Shown: positions 22,783 through 36,000 of the stretch, piece after piece
How the letters are laid out: every line of letters starts with the position of its first letter
Position numbering within the stretch: the first letter of the stretch is position 1
Source: Hyposmocoma kahamanoa
Taxonomy: Eukaryota > Arthropoda > Insecta > Lepidoptera > Cosmopterigidae
Assembly: GCF_003589595.1 (NCBI RefSeq)
Contig: NW_020653851.1
Location: forward strand, 23,838,326 to 23,902,325
DNA: 64,000 nucleotides
Direction of reading: 5' to 3'
Translations under genes and position numbers: made by a program
The notes under the pieces: generated by a model
Database searches by the model: none
What the model saw: the letters and a program-made list of their open reading frames with translations, nothing else
What the model was told of the DNA's origin: nothing

Positions 22783-24365
22783 TTTGATTTCCCATGCGAT
22801 TGGCTACCGACGGGGAACCAAAAAAATTTTTTCACCTCGAATTGATTAGAAATCTGCGCGCCAAAGCGTTTTTGGCACGCTAGCGTGGACAACGTTTTTG
22901 AAATTCGAATTTGACGATGAACTGACCTAAACCCCCTTAGTGTTTCTCCTCTCCGCTGTACGGGTATGTTGTCGCACCCGTCCGCGCCAGCGGCTGGCCG
23001 CGCCCTGCACAGCCCCTCCCCGAGAAAGGAGACACATCGGTCTCCCGACTCCGAATGTGAGGCTCGCCGAACACCAGACGAGCCTTCCATCCCGGGCCTT
23101 TGTCGTGGTGGGGGGGGGGGCTTGCGTGCCCTTATGATCCCCAAGGCTATGCCGGATAGCGCTTCGCATACCGGACAGCCTTGAGATGGAGGGGCCAGAC
23201 TAAGAACGGCACACCCTGCGGCGGATTCCACTCCTGGTACCATTCTGACTAGCAGAACAGACCGGGATGTGGACGTGTAACGGAGGGAAGCTGCCTGTGG
23301 GCGGTCTGCCGAGACCATTTGCGAATCTCGCAAATCGAGGAAGAAAAACCTCATTAAAAACCAAGGGTCTGCTGCACCTTAATCTGGTCTGGATGCGGGT
23401 CGCAACGCATTTAGTACCAGACTAGGGCCAAGTAGGAGATGTGACCAAAAGGGCCTGGTCTGGGCTAGCGGCCGGCCGGAAGAACCACACCAGTGGCGAA
23501 CGGGCGGTTGTAACTCCGACCTAGGGGAACTCACCCCTCAAAAAAGAGGAGGACGCTCTCCCTTCAACAGGAGCAGGGGACCTCACCCCTAAAAGGATAA
23601 ATGAGTGGAAACGATGAACTGACTTAACCTTTTTTTTTTTTTTTTTTTTGTTATCCGAGGGAATCTGCTTACAGATACCCCGGCCCCGCGGGGGCAGAGC
23701 CGGGGTTATGTGGGACTGGGCTGAACCCTGAAGGGGAGCAGCCCGACCGCACTAAACCCCCGGAGTGTTCCTCCCCTCCGCTGTAGGTGGGGGTACGGGT
23801 ACGCTGTTGCACTCGTCCGCGCCCCCACCAGCGGCTGGCCGCGCCCTGCGCAGCCCCTCCTCGAGAAGGGAGACACATCGGTCCCCCGACTCCGAATGTG
23901 AGGCTCGCCGAACACCAGACGAGCCTTCCATCCCGGGCCCCTTTATGCTGGGCAACGAACTCCCCCGAGTCCGCTACCCAGGGGCCATGGGGGGCCAGGA
24001 CAGCATCCACTCAACTGTGAAGTTCAGTGGCTGCTCCCCCAGCCCCTGCGGTGGATCTGATGACAGGCTCCGCCGCAACAGCTAACGCGCTTCCGCGCGG
24101 ACTCTCCGAAGAGAGTCCCTTGGAGCGCCCACCACGGGCCAACCGCCCACGTTCGGCCGCGGAGGATAGGACGAGCGGCAACGACACACCGACACGTCTC
24201 TTCCCCCGCGGCCCCGCCGCCACTGCATCATTAAAAGCGGTGCAGCCCCGCCAGGGTCGCGGAGGACAGGACGAGCGGCAACGACACACCGACACGTCTC
24301 TCCCCCCGCGACCCTCCTCCTCGCGCATCCGCGCGGTCCCGCTGGCCACTCCGATTTCTCCGTCA
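22783..24365. mobile_element. GC-rich block with duplicated segment, retroelement-like
   Basis: Much richer in G+C than its surroundings. About 170 bp at 22926-23100 recur at 23754-23945 in the same orientation, sharing 'ggctggccgcgccctgc', 'gagacacatcggt' and 'ccagacgagccttccatccc'. Both copies are preceded by a 'acgatgaactgac' motif region (22915, 23611), and the second also follows a pure T-run (about 23631-23649). Long frames open in several registers on both strands reflect base composition. No protein domain is recognised. It may be 5' UTR or gag-like DNA of a non-LTR retrotransposon in two partial copies. Confidence 0.45.
24158..24318. repeat. approximately 57-bp direct duplication within the GC-rich block
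   Basis: 'cgcggaggataggacgagcg' at about 24159 recurs as 'cgcggaggacaggacgagcg' at about 24259, each followed by 'gcaacgacacaccgacacgt'. Spacing is 100 bp. Confidence 0.85.
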
Positions 24366-24796
24366 ATTGTGGACCGATTTTGAAAATTCGTTTTTTGTTT
24401 GAAAGGGTATACTCTCGAGGTAGTTTGTGATGCCGACAATGCTGTTCTGGGTTCGTTTCGGCTATCACAAATGAAACAAATATTTTCCGCAAATAAATTA
24501 GACTTTTCACTTGACACGGTACATGTAATCAACAATTCACCGTTACCATGGCAACCAGAAACAACCCATTGTCACCAAACAGTCAGAGCCTGATAAGGGG
24601 ATCCTATAGAAATCGAAAAAAGCCGATAAGCTAACTTTTGAGGTCGGTTTTTTTTAATGAAAAAGTTACAATTATCGTATATATAAAATCATTGGACGAG
24701 GGTGAAAAACTTATACAGTATCTTGGCATCAGCTCCGAGAATTAAAATTCTTTAAGCACCATAAGCATAAAACATAAACTGCTAACTATGAGCTAA

Positions 24797-24975
24797 CTGC
24801 CTCCGTGGCCGAACGGTTACTGTGATGGACTGTCACGCAAGGGGTCCTGGGTTCGATTCCCGTGCCGGGAGAAATATTTGTACGGCCTACATTTATTTCT
24901 TTCATGAGTTTGGGTGTAATTTGTGGTTGTCTATGTGTGTATCCATGGCACCCGCGATACAGGATTTCCCCACGC
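24797..24975 (+). repeat. tRNA-headed SINE (family A), tail missing
   Basis: GTGGCCGAACGGTTACTG A-box region, GGTTCGATTCCCG B-box, body to 'cacccgcgatacaggatttc', then unrelated DNA. Confidence 0.8.
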
Positions 24976-25479
24976 TCACTTAATGCCAATTATCCACGAT
25001 TCTAAAAAACCCTTTGGATTTTCCAGCCGTGCACGATTTCAACAAAGCAGTTTATGCTATTTAAAGCTATCAGATAAAATTAGAGTACTTGAAACAACCA
25101 GCAGCGTCACTATAACAACAGTACCTACCATTAATTTTGTGAACTATTTATCAATTAAATCAACTATTTCAAAAGTCTCAATCACATGAACTGCGAGGGA
25201 CGAATGAGAAATGTCATAGATCACCATTCAGTTACAGGTTGAGAACTTAGTGAGCCTAAACAGGAAACTACATCTACAAAGAATCAATCAAACACATACC
25301 TACCTCACCATTGTAGAGAGCGTTCAGACGCCACTAAATTAAAACCCGTATTCATGGCGTCTATAACTAAAAGTACGACTTTTACGACCTAATAAAAGTA
25401 GACCCAAAACTATAAAAATACATTTGAATGGCCATATACACCTGGAGAACTTATAAAATGTGAAAATCTATTTTCCTTA

Positions 25480-25680
25480 TGTTATGTTAGACCAGCAGGT
25501 GAAGGAAAACAAATTGATGAAATCTGCACGCCGAAGATGGTTGACAACCCTCGGAAAACGTGTAAATGTGTCCCAGTGTGGCAGACTATGGTCAAAACCC
25601 CCACCTGAGTGAAGACCCGTGCCCATTAGTGGAACATATAAATGGGTTGTTGCTGACGATGATACCAGTATTGCAGCAGG
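25480..25680 (+). repeat. SINE tail fragment (family D type)
   Basis: Contains 'aatctgcacgccgaagatgg', 'cctcggaaaacg' and 'gaagacccgtgcccattagt', in the order seen in the fuller copy at 28725-29060. Confidence 0.5.
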
Positions 25681-25699
25681 TTTTACATAAAAAGTGGTT

Positions 25700-25852
25700 T
25701 AATAATAATAATATAATAACGCACACACTCAACATAGACAACCACAAATTACACCCAAACTCATGAGATAAATAAATGTTGGCGATAGAAATATTTCTCC
25801 CGGTCCGAGAATCGATTCTGGGACCTATGCGTGGCAGTCCGGCATGGTAACA
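25700..25852 (-). repeat. tRNA-headed SINE (family A)
   Basis: Minus-strand copy with an AAT-type tail at 25700, body 'caaattacacccaaactcat', complemented B-box and head ending 'ggcagtccggcatggtaac'. Internally deleted. Confidence 0.75.
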
Positions 25853-25856
25853 TATA

Positions 25857-25950
25857 AGAAAAGAAACTATTTGTTGTTTGAAACAAACCAACGTTTTGGG
25901 ACCTCTACAGGCCCCATGGTCACAGCTGACAGTCATCGTCAACATGTTTA
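25857..25950. repeat. relative of the foldback insert found in the hAT element
   Basis: Shares 'acgttttgggacctctacag' and 'gccccatggtcaca' with the element at 40395-40547 (there in the other orientation) and with 51598-51700. Confidence 0.5.
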
Positions 25951-26380
25951 GATTAGAAAAAGTATTTACATTTCCTAAGTTAAAAAGATAGGTATTCTCT
26001 ACAAGAACCGAACCCTTTCACACACCTACATAAGCAGACGTACACATGACATACACCCACAAGCACGCTTGCTTGATTCTTATTAAACTTTTCTCAAACA
26101 TTATGAGTGCAATTTTGGTGTAATAAAATTTTACTGTATTAGGTTCCAAGAAAGAAAACGCTTATTGAGCGAAAAAAAAACGTCTTTATGGCCTCTGTAA
26201 GATATTTGTAACACGTTATTCGTGTTATTAAAGTCACTATTCAAATTATGTTTATTTATTAGCCACAACGAATAGTGGTCAAATATCATGACAGCCATGA
26301 CGCGAATTTCGTATTGTGGTGTTTTTGAGTTAGTCGCAACGCGTTCTGTTCTGTAAATAAGTACACAAATTTATTTTTAA
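25951..26380. other. intergenic, nothing recognised
   Basis: AT-rich; no exon or clear repeat seen. Confidence 0.35.
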
Positions 26381-26495
26381 CTACCTCAGCGGCCGAACGG
26401 ACTCCATGCTGGTCTGCCACGCAGAGGTTCCGGGTTCGATTCACAGGAGAAATATTTGGGTGTAATATGTGGTTGTCTATGTATTATTATTATTT
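26381..26495 (+). repeat. tRNA-headed SINE (family A), short copy
   Basis: Head GCGGCCGAACGGACTCC, B-box GGTTCGATTC, shortened body, ATT tail at about 26483-26495. Confidence 0.75.
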
Positions 26496-26986
26496 GAAGA
26501 GTATAATTATATAGATAAATAAATACATTTGTAATTTATTTTGTACTTTCTGTAGTTTTAGTGTTGTATGTTGTACATATACACTTGAAATAGAAAATGC
26601 CTTTATAGTTGTTTATTGCAAAGGCCGGGAAATAAGAGATTGCTGTACGAGTATGTATTAATACCTGCTAGTCAAGCAATCCCCGTTCCCGTCGAGGCTT
26701 CAACAGTGCTTTTCTCAAACAATATGAGGAAATAATAAAAGACTGAACAGAAAAAGTAAGAATATTACTAATTATTATTAAAAGTAATATTTGACATGTT
26801 AAGACAACTATTTTGCTAAACGAAAAGGTTGTTTTTCCAGCCACATTAACAGTAGTCTGCTGGAACTTCTGATAGTGTGGTTGGATGTGTATTACTGTAT
26901 TTTCGTTATCGTTCTTCTCAGTAGAACTCCTTTTTGCGCCGAAAATACAAAAAAAGACGAATTAACAGAAGAGACTACCAAAGCAC

Positions 26987-27371
26987 CTTAGAATAATAAC
27001 GCATAGAATGATAGTTTCATATCAAACGAACTGTCACAAGTGAGGCAAAAATCAAATTCATGTAGGCTAGTTTTAGTAGTATATTAATTTTCGGTTTTAG
27101 TGAATATTTATATAAAAATACAAGTTGAAACGCGTTACTTCCTTGTGGAATGTGACGTCAGTATCTATTTTATGTTTGTCTGACGTATTTTTACACTCAT
27201 TTACCGCACATTTCGTCATTTTTAGCTAAAATTCTTGATCTGTTCGCGGTGCAAGTTGACCTTGAGCACCGAAGGCCCGCCCGCTCGTGTAGGCCCATTG
27301 GGCGCGCTTCAATTTGCCTCACTTAGCGTGTGCGGACTAGGTTTCTATGCGTTATTATTTATTATTCTAAG
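26987..27371. mobile_element. 385-bp element with CTTAGAATAATAACGCATAG ends
   Basis: The left terminal 22 bp are found complemented at 27343-27371, with a small ATTATT expansion. Inner 'gaggcaaaaatcaaat' and 'aatttgcctcactta' are also inverted. No ORF. A solo end lies at 22334. A non-autonomous DNA transposon is likely. Confidence 0.65.
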
Positions 27372-27537
27372 CAAAGCACTTTATTTTACCACCAAGTAAG
27401 CGGTACATGTAGGCATTTTTAATTCTCGCTGTGGCCGGTACTGAACTGTTGACTGTATGAGTTTTTCTTTAGCCGGTTTATATAGTTCATTGTTAGTAGA
27501 TAGATTTGAAAGCTTAGAGTAGCGGACAGTAATGGAT

Positions 27538-27870
27538 TTTCAAATTCAAATTCAAATTCATTTATTCAAACAGACAACTTAGTCCATATTTGTTAGTAAC
27601 AATATCTTATGCGCTAAGTTAGTAGAAATCATAAAGAACAAAAATACAATTTAAAAATAATAATAATAAAATTCAAAATTAATAATGTCCAAATTTGTTA
27701 GTAACAATGACTGTTCTTAAAAAACTATGTTAGTTGCAAAACATTAAAAATAAAAATTCACAATATCCACATAATAGTAATCAGATTATAATCAAATTCA
27801 AACAAACAATCTATGGTACATAATAATTACACTTTTTGTTTAAATGTACCATACAACAGTGGGACACATA
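27538..27870 (-). repeat. LINE 3' end with TTGAAT hexamer tail
   Basis: A short run of (ATTCAA)n at 27538-27571 followed by AT-rich sequence with an internal duplicated 'catatttgttagtaacaat' / 'aaatttgttagtaacaatg'. This is the form of a LINE 3' UTR read on the minus strand. Confidence 0.45.
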
Positions 27871-28724
27871 CAAACAATCATATTTACTTTAAAGGCTTTG
27901 GCCGAGGGAAGTCACACGGTCTTTAAACGGTAAACTTTCCGTGTTTGTTTTTTGAAAGTAGTGGAAACATTAATGTTTGAGATTATCTCAGTACAGGGTA
28001 TTAAAAAAACCGATCTCAAAAGGTCATGGAATTACATCTTTTATTGAAACTGATTACCGGAAAGTGCACGAAACCGGATTCATTATTTTCCGTATTTTCT
28101 TCAAATTTAAATGGGACCACTATTGAGGTAGGTACCCTATTTCTAATAAAAAAATAATCATCGAAATCGGTTCACAAATGTTATCGCGTAATTTAAAAAA
28201 AATCAGTCGGATGGAGCACCTCCTCCTTTTTTGAAGTCAGTAAAAAAATAATATGCTAATTGTCTATTCGCGCCCTCGGTGTAATAAACAAGGTCACATC
28301 TGCAAAATGACAACCTTTCTGAAAACATGTTTGGAGATTCTACCATCGAGTTTCTACTAATGAAACTAGGCGATAACTTTTTATGCTTAATTATGAGAGT
28401 TATAAAATATCACATTCTAAATAATTTGTTTCATGTATTCGTATTATTTTTATGACTTTCATGTGATAAAGGCACTTTTGACGCGGCTTTATTATGCCAT
28501 GGGTACAGTTATACACAGTTTTTTTTATAAACGTTACAAAATGAAAAAGCTAGCAGTCGGACCTGCGTAGTTGCGTTCGTTAAAAGCGCTCGCTCAGTTT
28601 GTAGTCGTCCTCCGCGGAGGGAGCTTTTCCCTAAACAATATTTGAACGTTTTTTTCTCACATACACTATACGAAATATAAGTGAAAAATGGCGAAATAAG
28701 TGGATGAATTAGAGGGAAAAGGTT

Positions 28725-29060
28725 TCGGGATGGCTGAGCGTCCGGGACCGGAACCACCGTTGGGTTTGTAGATTCATGATTTTTATTTAGGAAAAAAGAA
28801 ACAATAAAGCGATCTTCTTTGATCTACCGCCTCTCAAGCAGAGGCTGTGGCTTCGAATCCAGGTTCTTCTCAGGAAATTTAATTTGAAAATTTACCATGA
28901 GCTTTTCGTCGAAGGAAATGTCGTGATGATTCCTGCACGTTGTAGAAGGTTCTTCTCGGAAAACATGTTAAGTCCCTAACCCGCATTGGGCCAGCGCGGC
29001 AGAATATGGCCTAAACACTTGTATGAGAAGAGACCCGTGCCCAGCAATAGATGACGAAAT
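28725..29060 (+). repeat. tRNA-headed SINE (family D)
   Basis: The tRNA-like part (tctcaagcagaggctgtggc, ttcgaatcc) is followed by 'taccatgagcttttcgtcga', 'gatgattcctgcacgttgta' and the terminal 'agagacccgtgcccagcaat'. Related fragments are at 25480, 34600, 37330, 48010, 48343, 61745 and 62601. Confidence 0.7.
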
Positions 29061-30083
29061 TTACATCTTATGTAGTGCCTTTTTAAATCTTAGATCGTAA
29101 ACTTCAACAGACAGACAAACAAAGCTAACCAAAGTCTCATAGATAAATATTTAATAAATAAATGTAAATAAATATTATGTTCAGGTAGGCTACCTTTTTC
29201 TAATTGTTTATTTTTTAATTAAAAGCCTCCATTTAAGCGGAAAAAAAACTAGATAGTGTACACGAAGACTGTAAATAAAAAAAAACACACGTGTCAATTA
29301 ATAGTTTTAAGAACATGCGACTGTACTTTGAAGCCCATTTAAAATAAATTGCAAACTGATATCACTGTTTGTCAAGAAATAGTTCCTTTTTTAATTAATT
29401 AATGAAATTTCTTCAGAAAATGCTAAATTTTATTATGCATGGAACGCCGAGCTTGTCATTGTTTAAAATAATCACTCGAAAACATCCAGAGATGGCGCAG
29501 CTTTTTAAAACCATCTTCTTGGTGAATATGAATATAGGTTTAGGTTATTAAGCCAAAAAGAAGAAAAAAAACTAAAAGTAAATAAAATTTCAGCTGTGAA
29601 TTGGTTAACCGGTCGAACACAATATTTAGTAGTGAGTGTAGAGCTTAGACTATGGAAAAAAAGAAGAAAAGAAAAAGAATAAAAAAAAAGTGCGTTTCAT
29701 GGTTTCATACGTCATATTATTGATGTACTTCATAATTTGGTCGCATATTTTAAAGGCTGGATTTTAAGTTGTTTATCGTAGGAGAGTTGTGATGTGTTAC
29801 CTACTAAACATCTTTAATTACATATTATATTTATATTATATATTTAGTAATATTTTAAATAGGTAGTTTGAAATGTTGTCTACTACCTGAAATTATTGTC
29901 ATATATTTTAAACCATTTTCAAAAAGTTCATTACAATTGTAAAATAAATAACTTGGTAAAGTGTCATACATTATACTTAATTACGATTGGTTCATATTTA
30001 GTTTTACCTAAACCTGTGTTGTTATAGATTCTTTTGGGATAGGACGCTGTTCTAGAAAGTCACACGTAATGTGTTTGTGTCAG
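29061..30083. other. region 5' of the first visible scramblase 1 exon
   Basis: AT-rich, presumably intron. I looked here and back to 19 kb for the missing first coding exon and found no convincing candidate. Confidence 0.35.
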
Positions 30084-33000
30084 GTCTGTCCCAATTATCA
30101 GACCTGGATGGCGTTTCAATTCGGCAGAAGATCAACGACTTCACAGGCAACAAGTATGTGGTGTTGTCGCCCACTGGTGACGTGGTGATGTATGCGCGGG
30201 AGGACACCGGGGCTATCGGGCAGATTCTCGGTGGACACTCGCGGCCTTTCCACATCGATATCTTCGACACTCAGGATCGGAAGGTGAGTGTCATGATTAA
30301 CCATCATATGTCCCCCTTTAGACACTGGTCTCCACTGGGAAAGTCGAGGGAGTCTCCGCCACACGTTGTTCAAGTTTCATTTCGATGTATTCATTCATCG
30401 GAAACGAGTGGTATCTCTATCAAATTATTAAGAAATATAGATATTGTGACGGTGTGATCTCCTTACACCGTTATCTCACCTCTTTGTATCGCCTCTTTCC
30501 GCTTGTATCCTATAATTTTTTTTATTTTCCATGTATTTAAATTTGAATTGTTCCATCTTCCTTCACTTTCTCATTTTGTTTTCGTACAACGGTCACTCCC
30601 AGCTCGACATCCACAACAGTCGGAGCTGTTAATAAGCTAATCATGTGTAATAATTTATAAGTCTACACCCTTCATGTATCTATTTCTGTAATTCAGTTTC
30701 TCGGCCCATTTAGGGGTAAGTGCCTTAATAATAAAGTGTAGGGAGTGTTTTATAGTGTTATACCTGTTTTTTTACATTTACCTTTATATTGTTACAGCCT
30801 TTCTTTAAACTCTACTTCTTTAATAAATTTTGTGGACCGGAAGTTTCCCATTTCATTGCCGTGAACCTGTTCACGGCTAGTTAGGGTTACAACCCTTTCA
30901 ATATTAAGCAGTAGAGCTCCTTGAGAAAGAGTTCGTCCAGGGAAGTACAGCCTCTTTACCTTTCAATCGCTAAGCGGTAATGTGAGCATTACTGCGTTCC
31001 GGTGTTGAAGGGTAAGGATGCTGGTGAAATAACAGGCACTTGTCAACTAATGTCTCAGATGACGGGCGCAGTGGAAATGCCCTTCAAATCTTTACCATAT
31101 ATAATTCTGAGTTGTACCGCAATTGCTATGAACAGGCGTGTCGTTTATCACCAGGCGTACGACTTGTTCAACCCGTCAGTTGGTGTCATAAAAAAAAACT
31201 ATAAATTAAAATCATACGTACATGACCTTACAGGGATTCGAACCGTGTACCTCTCAGTAGAGAAGCAACAGTTCTTCCACTAGGCTACCGCCATTTTGGC
31301 ATAAATCAATATAGTCTGCGCTAAAAGGAACCATTTTATAGCTGATATTTAAAAACAAAACAAATCATGTACTTTCTAAATAATTTGTTTTTCTAGACAG
31401 CAAAAAATCTGGAAAGTACAGCTTCTCAACTCGTATACTTCAAGGGTTTTCAGTAAGAACATACTACCAACTGCGGATCTAACAAAGTATCTCTCAAATT
31501 TCCGAAACGAAGTGCTCCCGCTGTAGGTACATACTTTCATTACCCTATTGATGTCCATTTGGCCACCAAATTGCCCCGGGCGCTGTCCTCGATCATAAAA
31601 ATTGATGAAATGGAAGAAGAAGAAATCGAGGCGCATAATGGCGATTCACAACTGGCCGATCGGAAACTTTTGATATTTCTAATCGGAACAATAGTTGATT
31701 GTTGCGGTTGTCTATGTGTGTGTCCATGACACCCGCGACACAGGGCTTCCCTAGTGCGGGGCTATGTTGAGTATGTGCGTTATTAAAAAAAATAATGTTA
31801 CTTTTCATTTAAAATACTTTTAATACAAGTAAACTTTGGAAATGATAATCTTAATATATGCTCCGGAATCTTATTGCAAAAAAAGTCGTTTGCCTTTCCA
31901 TTAAAGAGTCGTTTGCCTTTGGTACTATGAGTTTAAACTTAGTTCTAAGGTTAATATTATGGATATCTTCTTTCTTAATGAAATTATGTGTATTTTTACG
32001 GGCATACAAAATATTTGAGTTAATGTGCTGTGATGCCAGAGTCATGATACCAGTCTACAATACAATGTGGTTACTTATTATTTGATAATAATAATGTATG
32101 TTTTTGTCAATGCATTTAATTTTACCATTGACACTAGGAAAACTAAACAGAGCGGGAGACAGTGTCTCTGTTTAGTTTTCCCCTGTCTCAGTGGTTGTCT
32201 GGAAGAGTTGGCTCTTAGGGTCGTATTCTAGAACTCTACTCAATGCTCAAGTCAGGATCTGAGTATGGTTTAAAGCACTCGAAATCATTCTCAAGTCCCT
32301 GCCATTAGGGTCGCATTTCCAGTGCTTGTGTTGCCAGTGCAATCCTGACTTGAGCATTGAATAGAGTTCTAGAATACGACCCTTAGTGATATGGCCGCTT
32401 TTGCCCACATTGTTTTAAGTTGTTTATGTACCGTTCTTTGTGTGAACCATGGTGAACTTTGACCTCAATATACTCGGTCATAGATCGAAATTCTATAGTT
32501 TACACGATCTGTAGGTAGAATTGTACTTTGTTATCCTATTTTCAACTTTCATGCATATCGATTGAAGAACGGCGGAGTAATTCTGTACGTAGTTGGTGCA
32601 ATATGAGTGAATACCAAAATAGCTTCACTTGCTGCGTTATTTTAACTTTAACTTACTGTAATGATGAAGAAAACTGAACATAGGCCAGGGTGGTTGACTG
32701 GGCTTTTACCTCCTTCAAAGAAATCTAGGCAATAGGAAATATGGTTAAATTTTAAAATTTGTTGTTGTTGTTTTGTTGTGCTTATAAACACTGGAATTAT
32801 ATTGAATGATATAACTTTATTAATAAACCAAAATTAAATGCAAACTGCCTTTATTTGTGTTCTACTAGTCATATTTTATTATAATAGAAAGAAAGAAAGA
32901 AAACTGTTTTATTGTAGAAACACAGACACGCATATAGGCAAAAAAGTGCAGGACAAAAATAAAAATTAAAAATAATATTAAACAGTTTACATTAGTAAGC

Positions 33001-36000
33001 AAAAATTTACCGTCATGCGTGTCGCGGCTGGTACTGGGTCAAGAGCACGTCAAGCTTGGCACTTAACATTTAATTAAAACCAACTCTATGACGCTTACGA
33101 TAAGAATTGTACAATCGGGACTTGCTCAGCTTTAGCCACAATCGTTTTTTTTAAACGTGTCATGGCGCTGATTTTCTGCAAGCCCGGGTCAAGTGAATAG
33201 ACTTAGTTATTGTTATTTTGAGGCAACACACTAGTATCCTAATAATCCTAGTCTGGGAGCTAGGCACGTCTTTGTACCTATTTTTCTGTATTTTGCAATA
33301 AAGTTAGTTTATTTTTTTAATTCTTTATAAAAGAGTTTATCCAGGGAACGCCACCTTACCTGTTTCTGCCGCAAGCAGTTGTGTGAGCAATACTGTGTTC
33401 TTTCTAACTTGAAATTACGGGGATATGGGACTTGAATGTTTCTGGCATCCCACTTCGCCGTACCGGTCATTTGAGAACAGTCCCTCGACGCATGGCACTT
33501 GCAGAGAAAAACCCGCGTGTCATCGGACCTACTTACTATGAGCGTTTACCCGCCACTCTCAGACTTGAACCGTCTGACGAAATATTTGGGCGCCGGCTGA
33601 AAGAACTTTTCTTGAAAAATCCTATATACTCCGTAAAAGAATTTATGGACTTTAAATTGTAACGAATTCAGTATTTTCTTTTTTGATTCTAATTTTTACC
33701 GCATTAATAAACTCTTGTATAATTGTTATCAACTTATGACGATCCTTGATGGAGAATGATATTTGATATGTAATTTAAAGACAACAATATTATATAATGA
33801 ATTGTTAATTTTCTATTTATTGTGTGCTTTTCTTATAATTTTCCTTTTTGTCTGACGATCTCAATATAATTTCTTATACTTTAACATGTAGTGCAATTTA
33901 TACTGTAATGTTATATTTGAGAAATAAATGAATCTGAATCTGAATCTTGTCAATTTATATTTCAGGTTGACCAGCGCAGTGGCAGTGCTTCTTAAATCTT
34001 TGTGACTTAAAGCTTTGTGTGGCTCTGCAACCATTATGGAAGGGACGTCGCTTACCACCAGAGGCACGACTGGCTCGTCCCTTCACTTGGTGTCATAAAA
34101 AAAAACGCCACAATTTCTGATGTTAAGCGACGATATGGCCGATGATGTTACGCGTTCGTCTAGTAAATGCCTATTAACTAGCTTTGAATAGCTCTAAATC
34201 GTAGCTTTCGGGAAACATAGATACCGGTAGTATATGCCATTTCCTTGAATTTACGTAAAGAATGTTTTCTTTTCCTTAGTTTTATGGTACACAAATTTTT
34301 ATTACACCCCAATGGGTACGGTGTATTTTTTGTCCATATAAATATTTTCTGCGTCGGTTGGTTCCGTTATGTACATAACGGATATATAACGTGTTTAACG
34401 ATAATAAATTACGGAAGTAACTCGTGCGTGTAGTGGAACTTTAAATCGTAAAGATGTAATGGGCACTGCCACAGCGCCTGTCGTCCTGAGACGTACAATA
34501 GACAAGTCCCGACTAATGCCTACATTACTGTTTGGCGGCAGAAATAGATGTGACATCGCTACTTATCTGGACGAACTTTTTCAGGTGGAGCCATCATCAT
34601 CATTATCAACCCATTTATACGTCTCACTGCCGTGTACGGGTTTAGGCCATAGTTTGCGAGGGATTAAACGCTGGCTCAAAGTTCGTTGGGCATTTCACAC
34701 GCTTTTCGAGAGTTGTGAACCTTCTTCGGCGTGTAGGTTTCCAGACCGAAGAGCTCATGATGAATGTCAAATTAAAATTCGCACACAAATACCGAAAACC
34801 TAAGAGGTGCGAGTCCGAATTCGAAACCACGACCCTGTCTGCTTCATTGCTACTAAAATCGGTAAAGCATTTAAAATTCGCCTCGTTTTCCGCGCTCTCA
34901 ACGGAAGGCTTTTTTTGTAATATCAAGTGACGGGACGAACTAGTCGTGCGCCTGATGGTAAGCTACACGTCTATCCGTAACAGTTGCAGTGCCACTCAGA
35001 GCTTTAAATCGCAAAGATCTGAGGGGCACTGCCACTGCGTCCGTCACCCTGAGACGTAAGTTGACAGGATCCCCTTTGCCTGTAATTTCACCAGCGCCCG
35101 TACTCTTCAAAACCGGAACACGGTAATCCTGATATTACTGCTTAGCAGCAGGAATAGATAAGCTGGCAGTACTTCCCTGGATAAACATTTTCACAAGGAG
35201 CTCTACTGTTCCTACGCTGATAAGCATTGGCGCTCTTGACGGAAGGCACACGTACTAGCATTGTTGAATATTTCTATGCTCAACAATACCCATATCAGTG
35301 AACACATAATTTCTAGAAAAAGTGTGCAAAGCTATTAGCTTAGCATGTTATACTTGCCGATTTTATAGTTGTCGGCGACGATGCGACACCATTTCAGCGA
35401 CCTAGCTTGTGTGTGTTGTGTAAACACAAGCTTATGTGCGTGCGGGTAAATATTATTACTACTCTGCATTATTTATTTATTTACGACCGCGAAGCGAATG
35501 TATGGTTGGAAGAAGTCTATTTAGGATCTGTTGCATGATTCATTAAATCGTCTTCGTATATTTTCTTATACGCTCTTTAATGTTTTGATTACGCTAAATG
35601 ACGTAAATTGAACCACTGTAACATAAAAACAATATGTAAAAAGTGCCTGTATCACATGAAAGTAATTGTAGCGAACCTTATCAATGGGGTTCGGATGGTA
35701 TTGAGGAGTGAGCAAGACCTTAGGAAGTGTATATACAGTTTATTTAATCAACAATATACAGCTACGAACCACAAATAACAAACTAATGACAATAACAGAG
35801 AAAAAGGCGCCAAAAATAAGTAAATTGAAATTTAGAATTTTAATCTAAAACTAAACAGCTAAAAAGACTATATATAAAATATATGTACAAAAAGATTTGT
35901 AGCGAGTGCTGCGATTAAACCAAAAAACAAAGATCTGTAACAAACAAATGGAAAAATTCGTAAGGTCATAGCGTCTGCCACGGTTTGCTGGGAGACGTGT

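Noticed and set aside
22776..24535. Several overlapping frames of 65-192 codons on both strands
   Set aside because: They share the same GC-rich DNA in different registers, have biased composition (Arg, Pro, Gly, Ala) and show no domain; stop codons are rare there simply because of base composition.
30116..30373. Minus-strand frame opposite the scramblase exon
   Set aside because: Shadow frame; the plus-strand reading matches the scramblase family throughout.
34459..34930. Overlapping frames of 71-114 codons
   Set aside because: Lie within family B and SINE sequence; the frames are not conserved between repeat copies.
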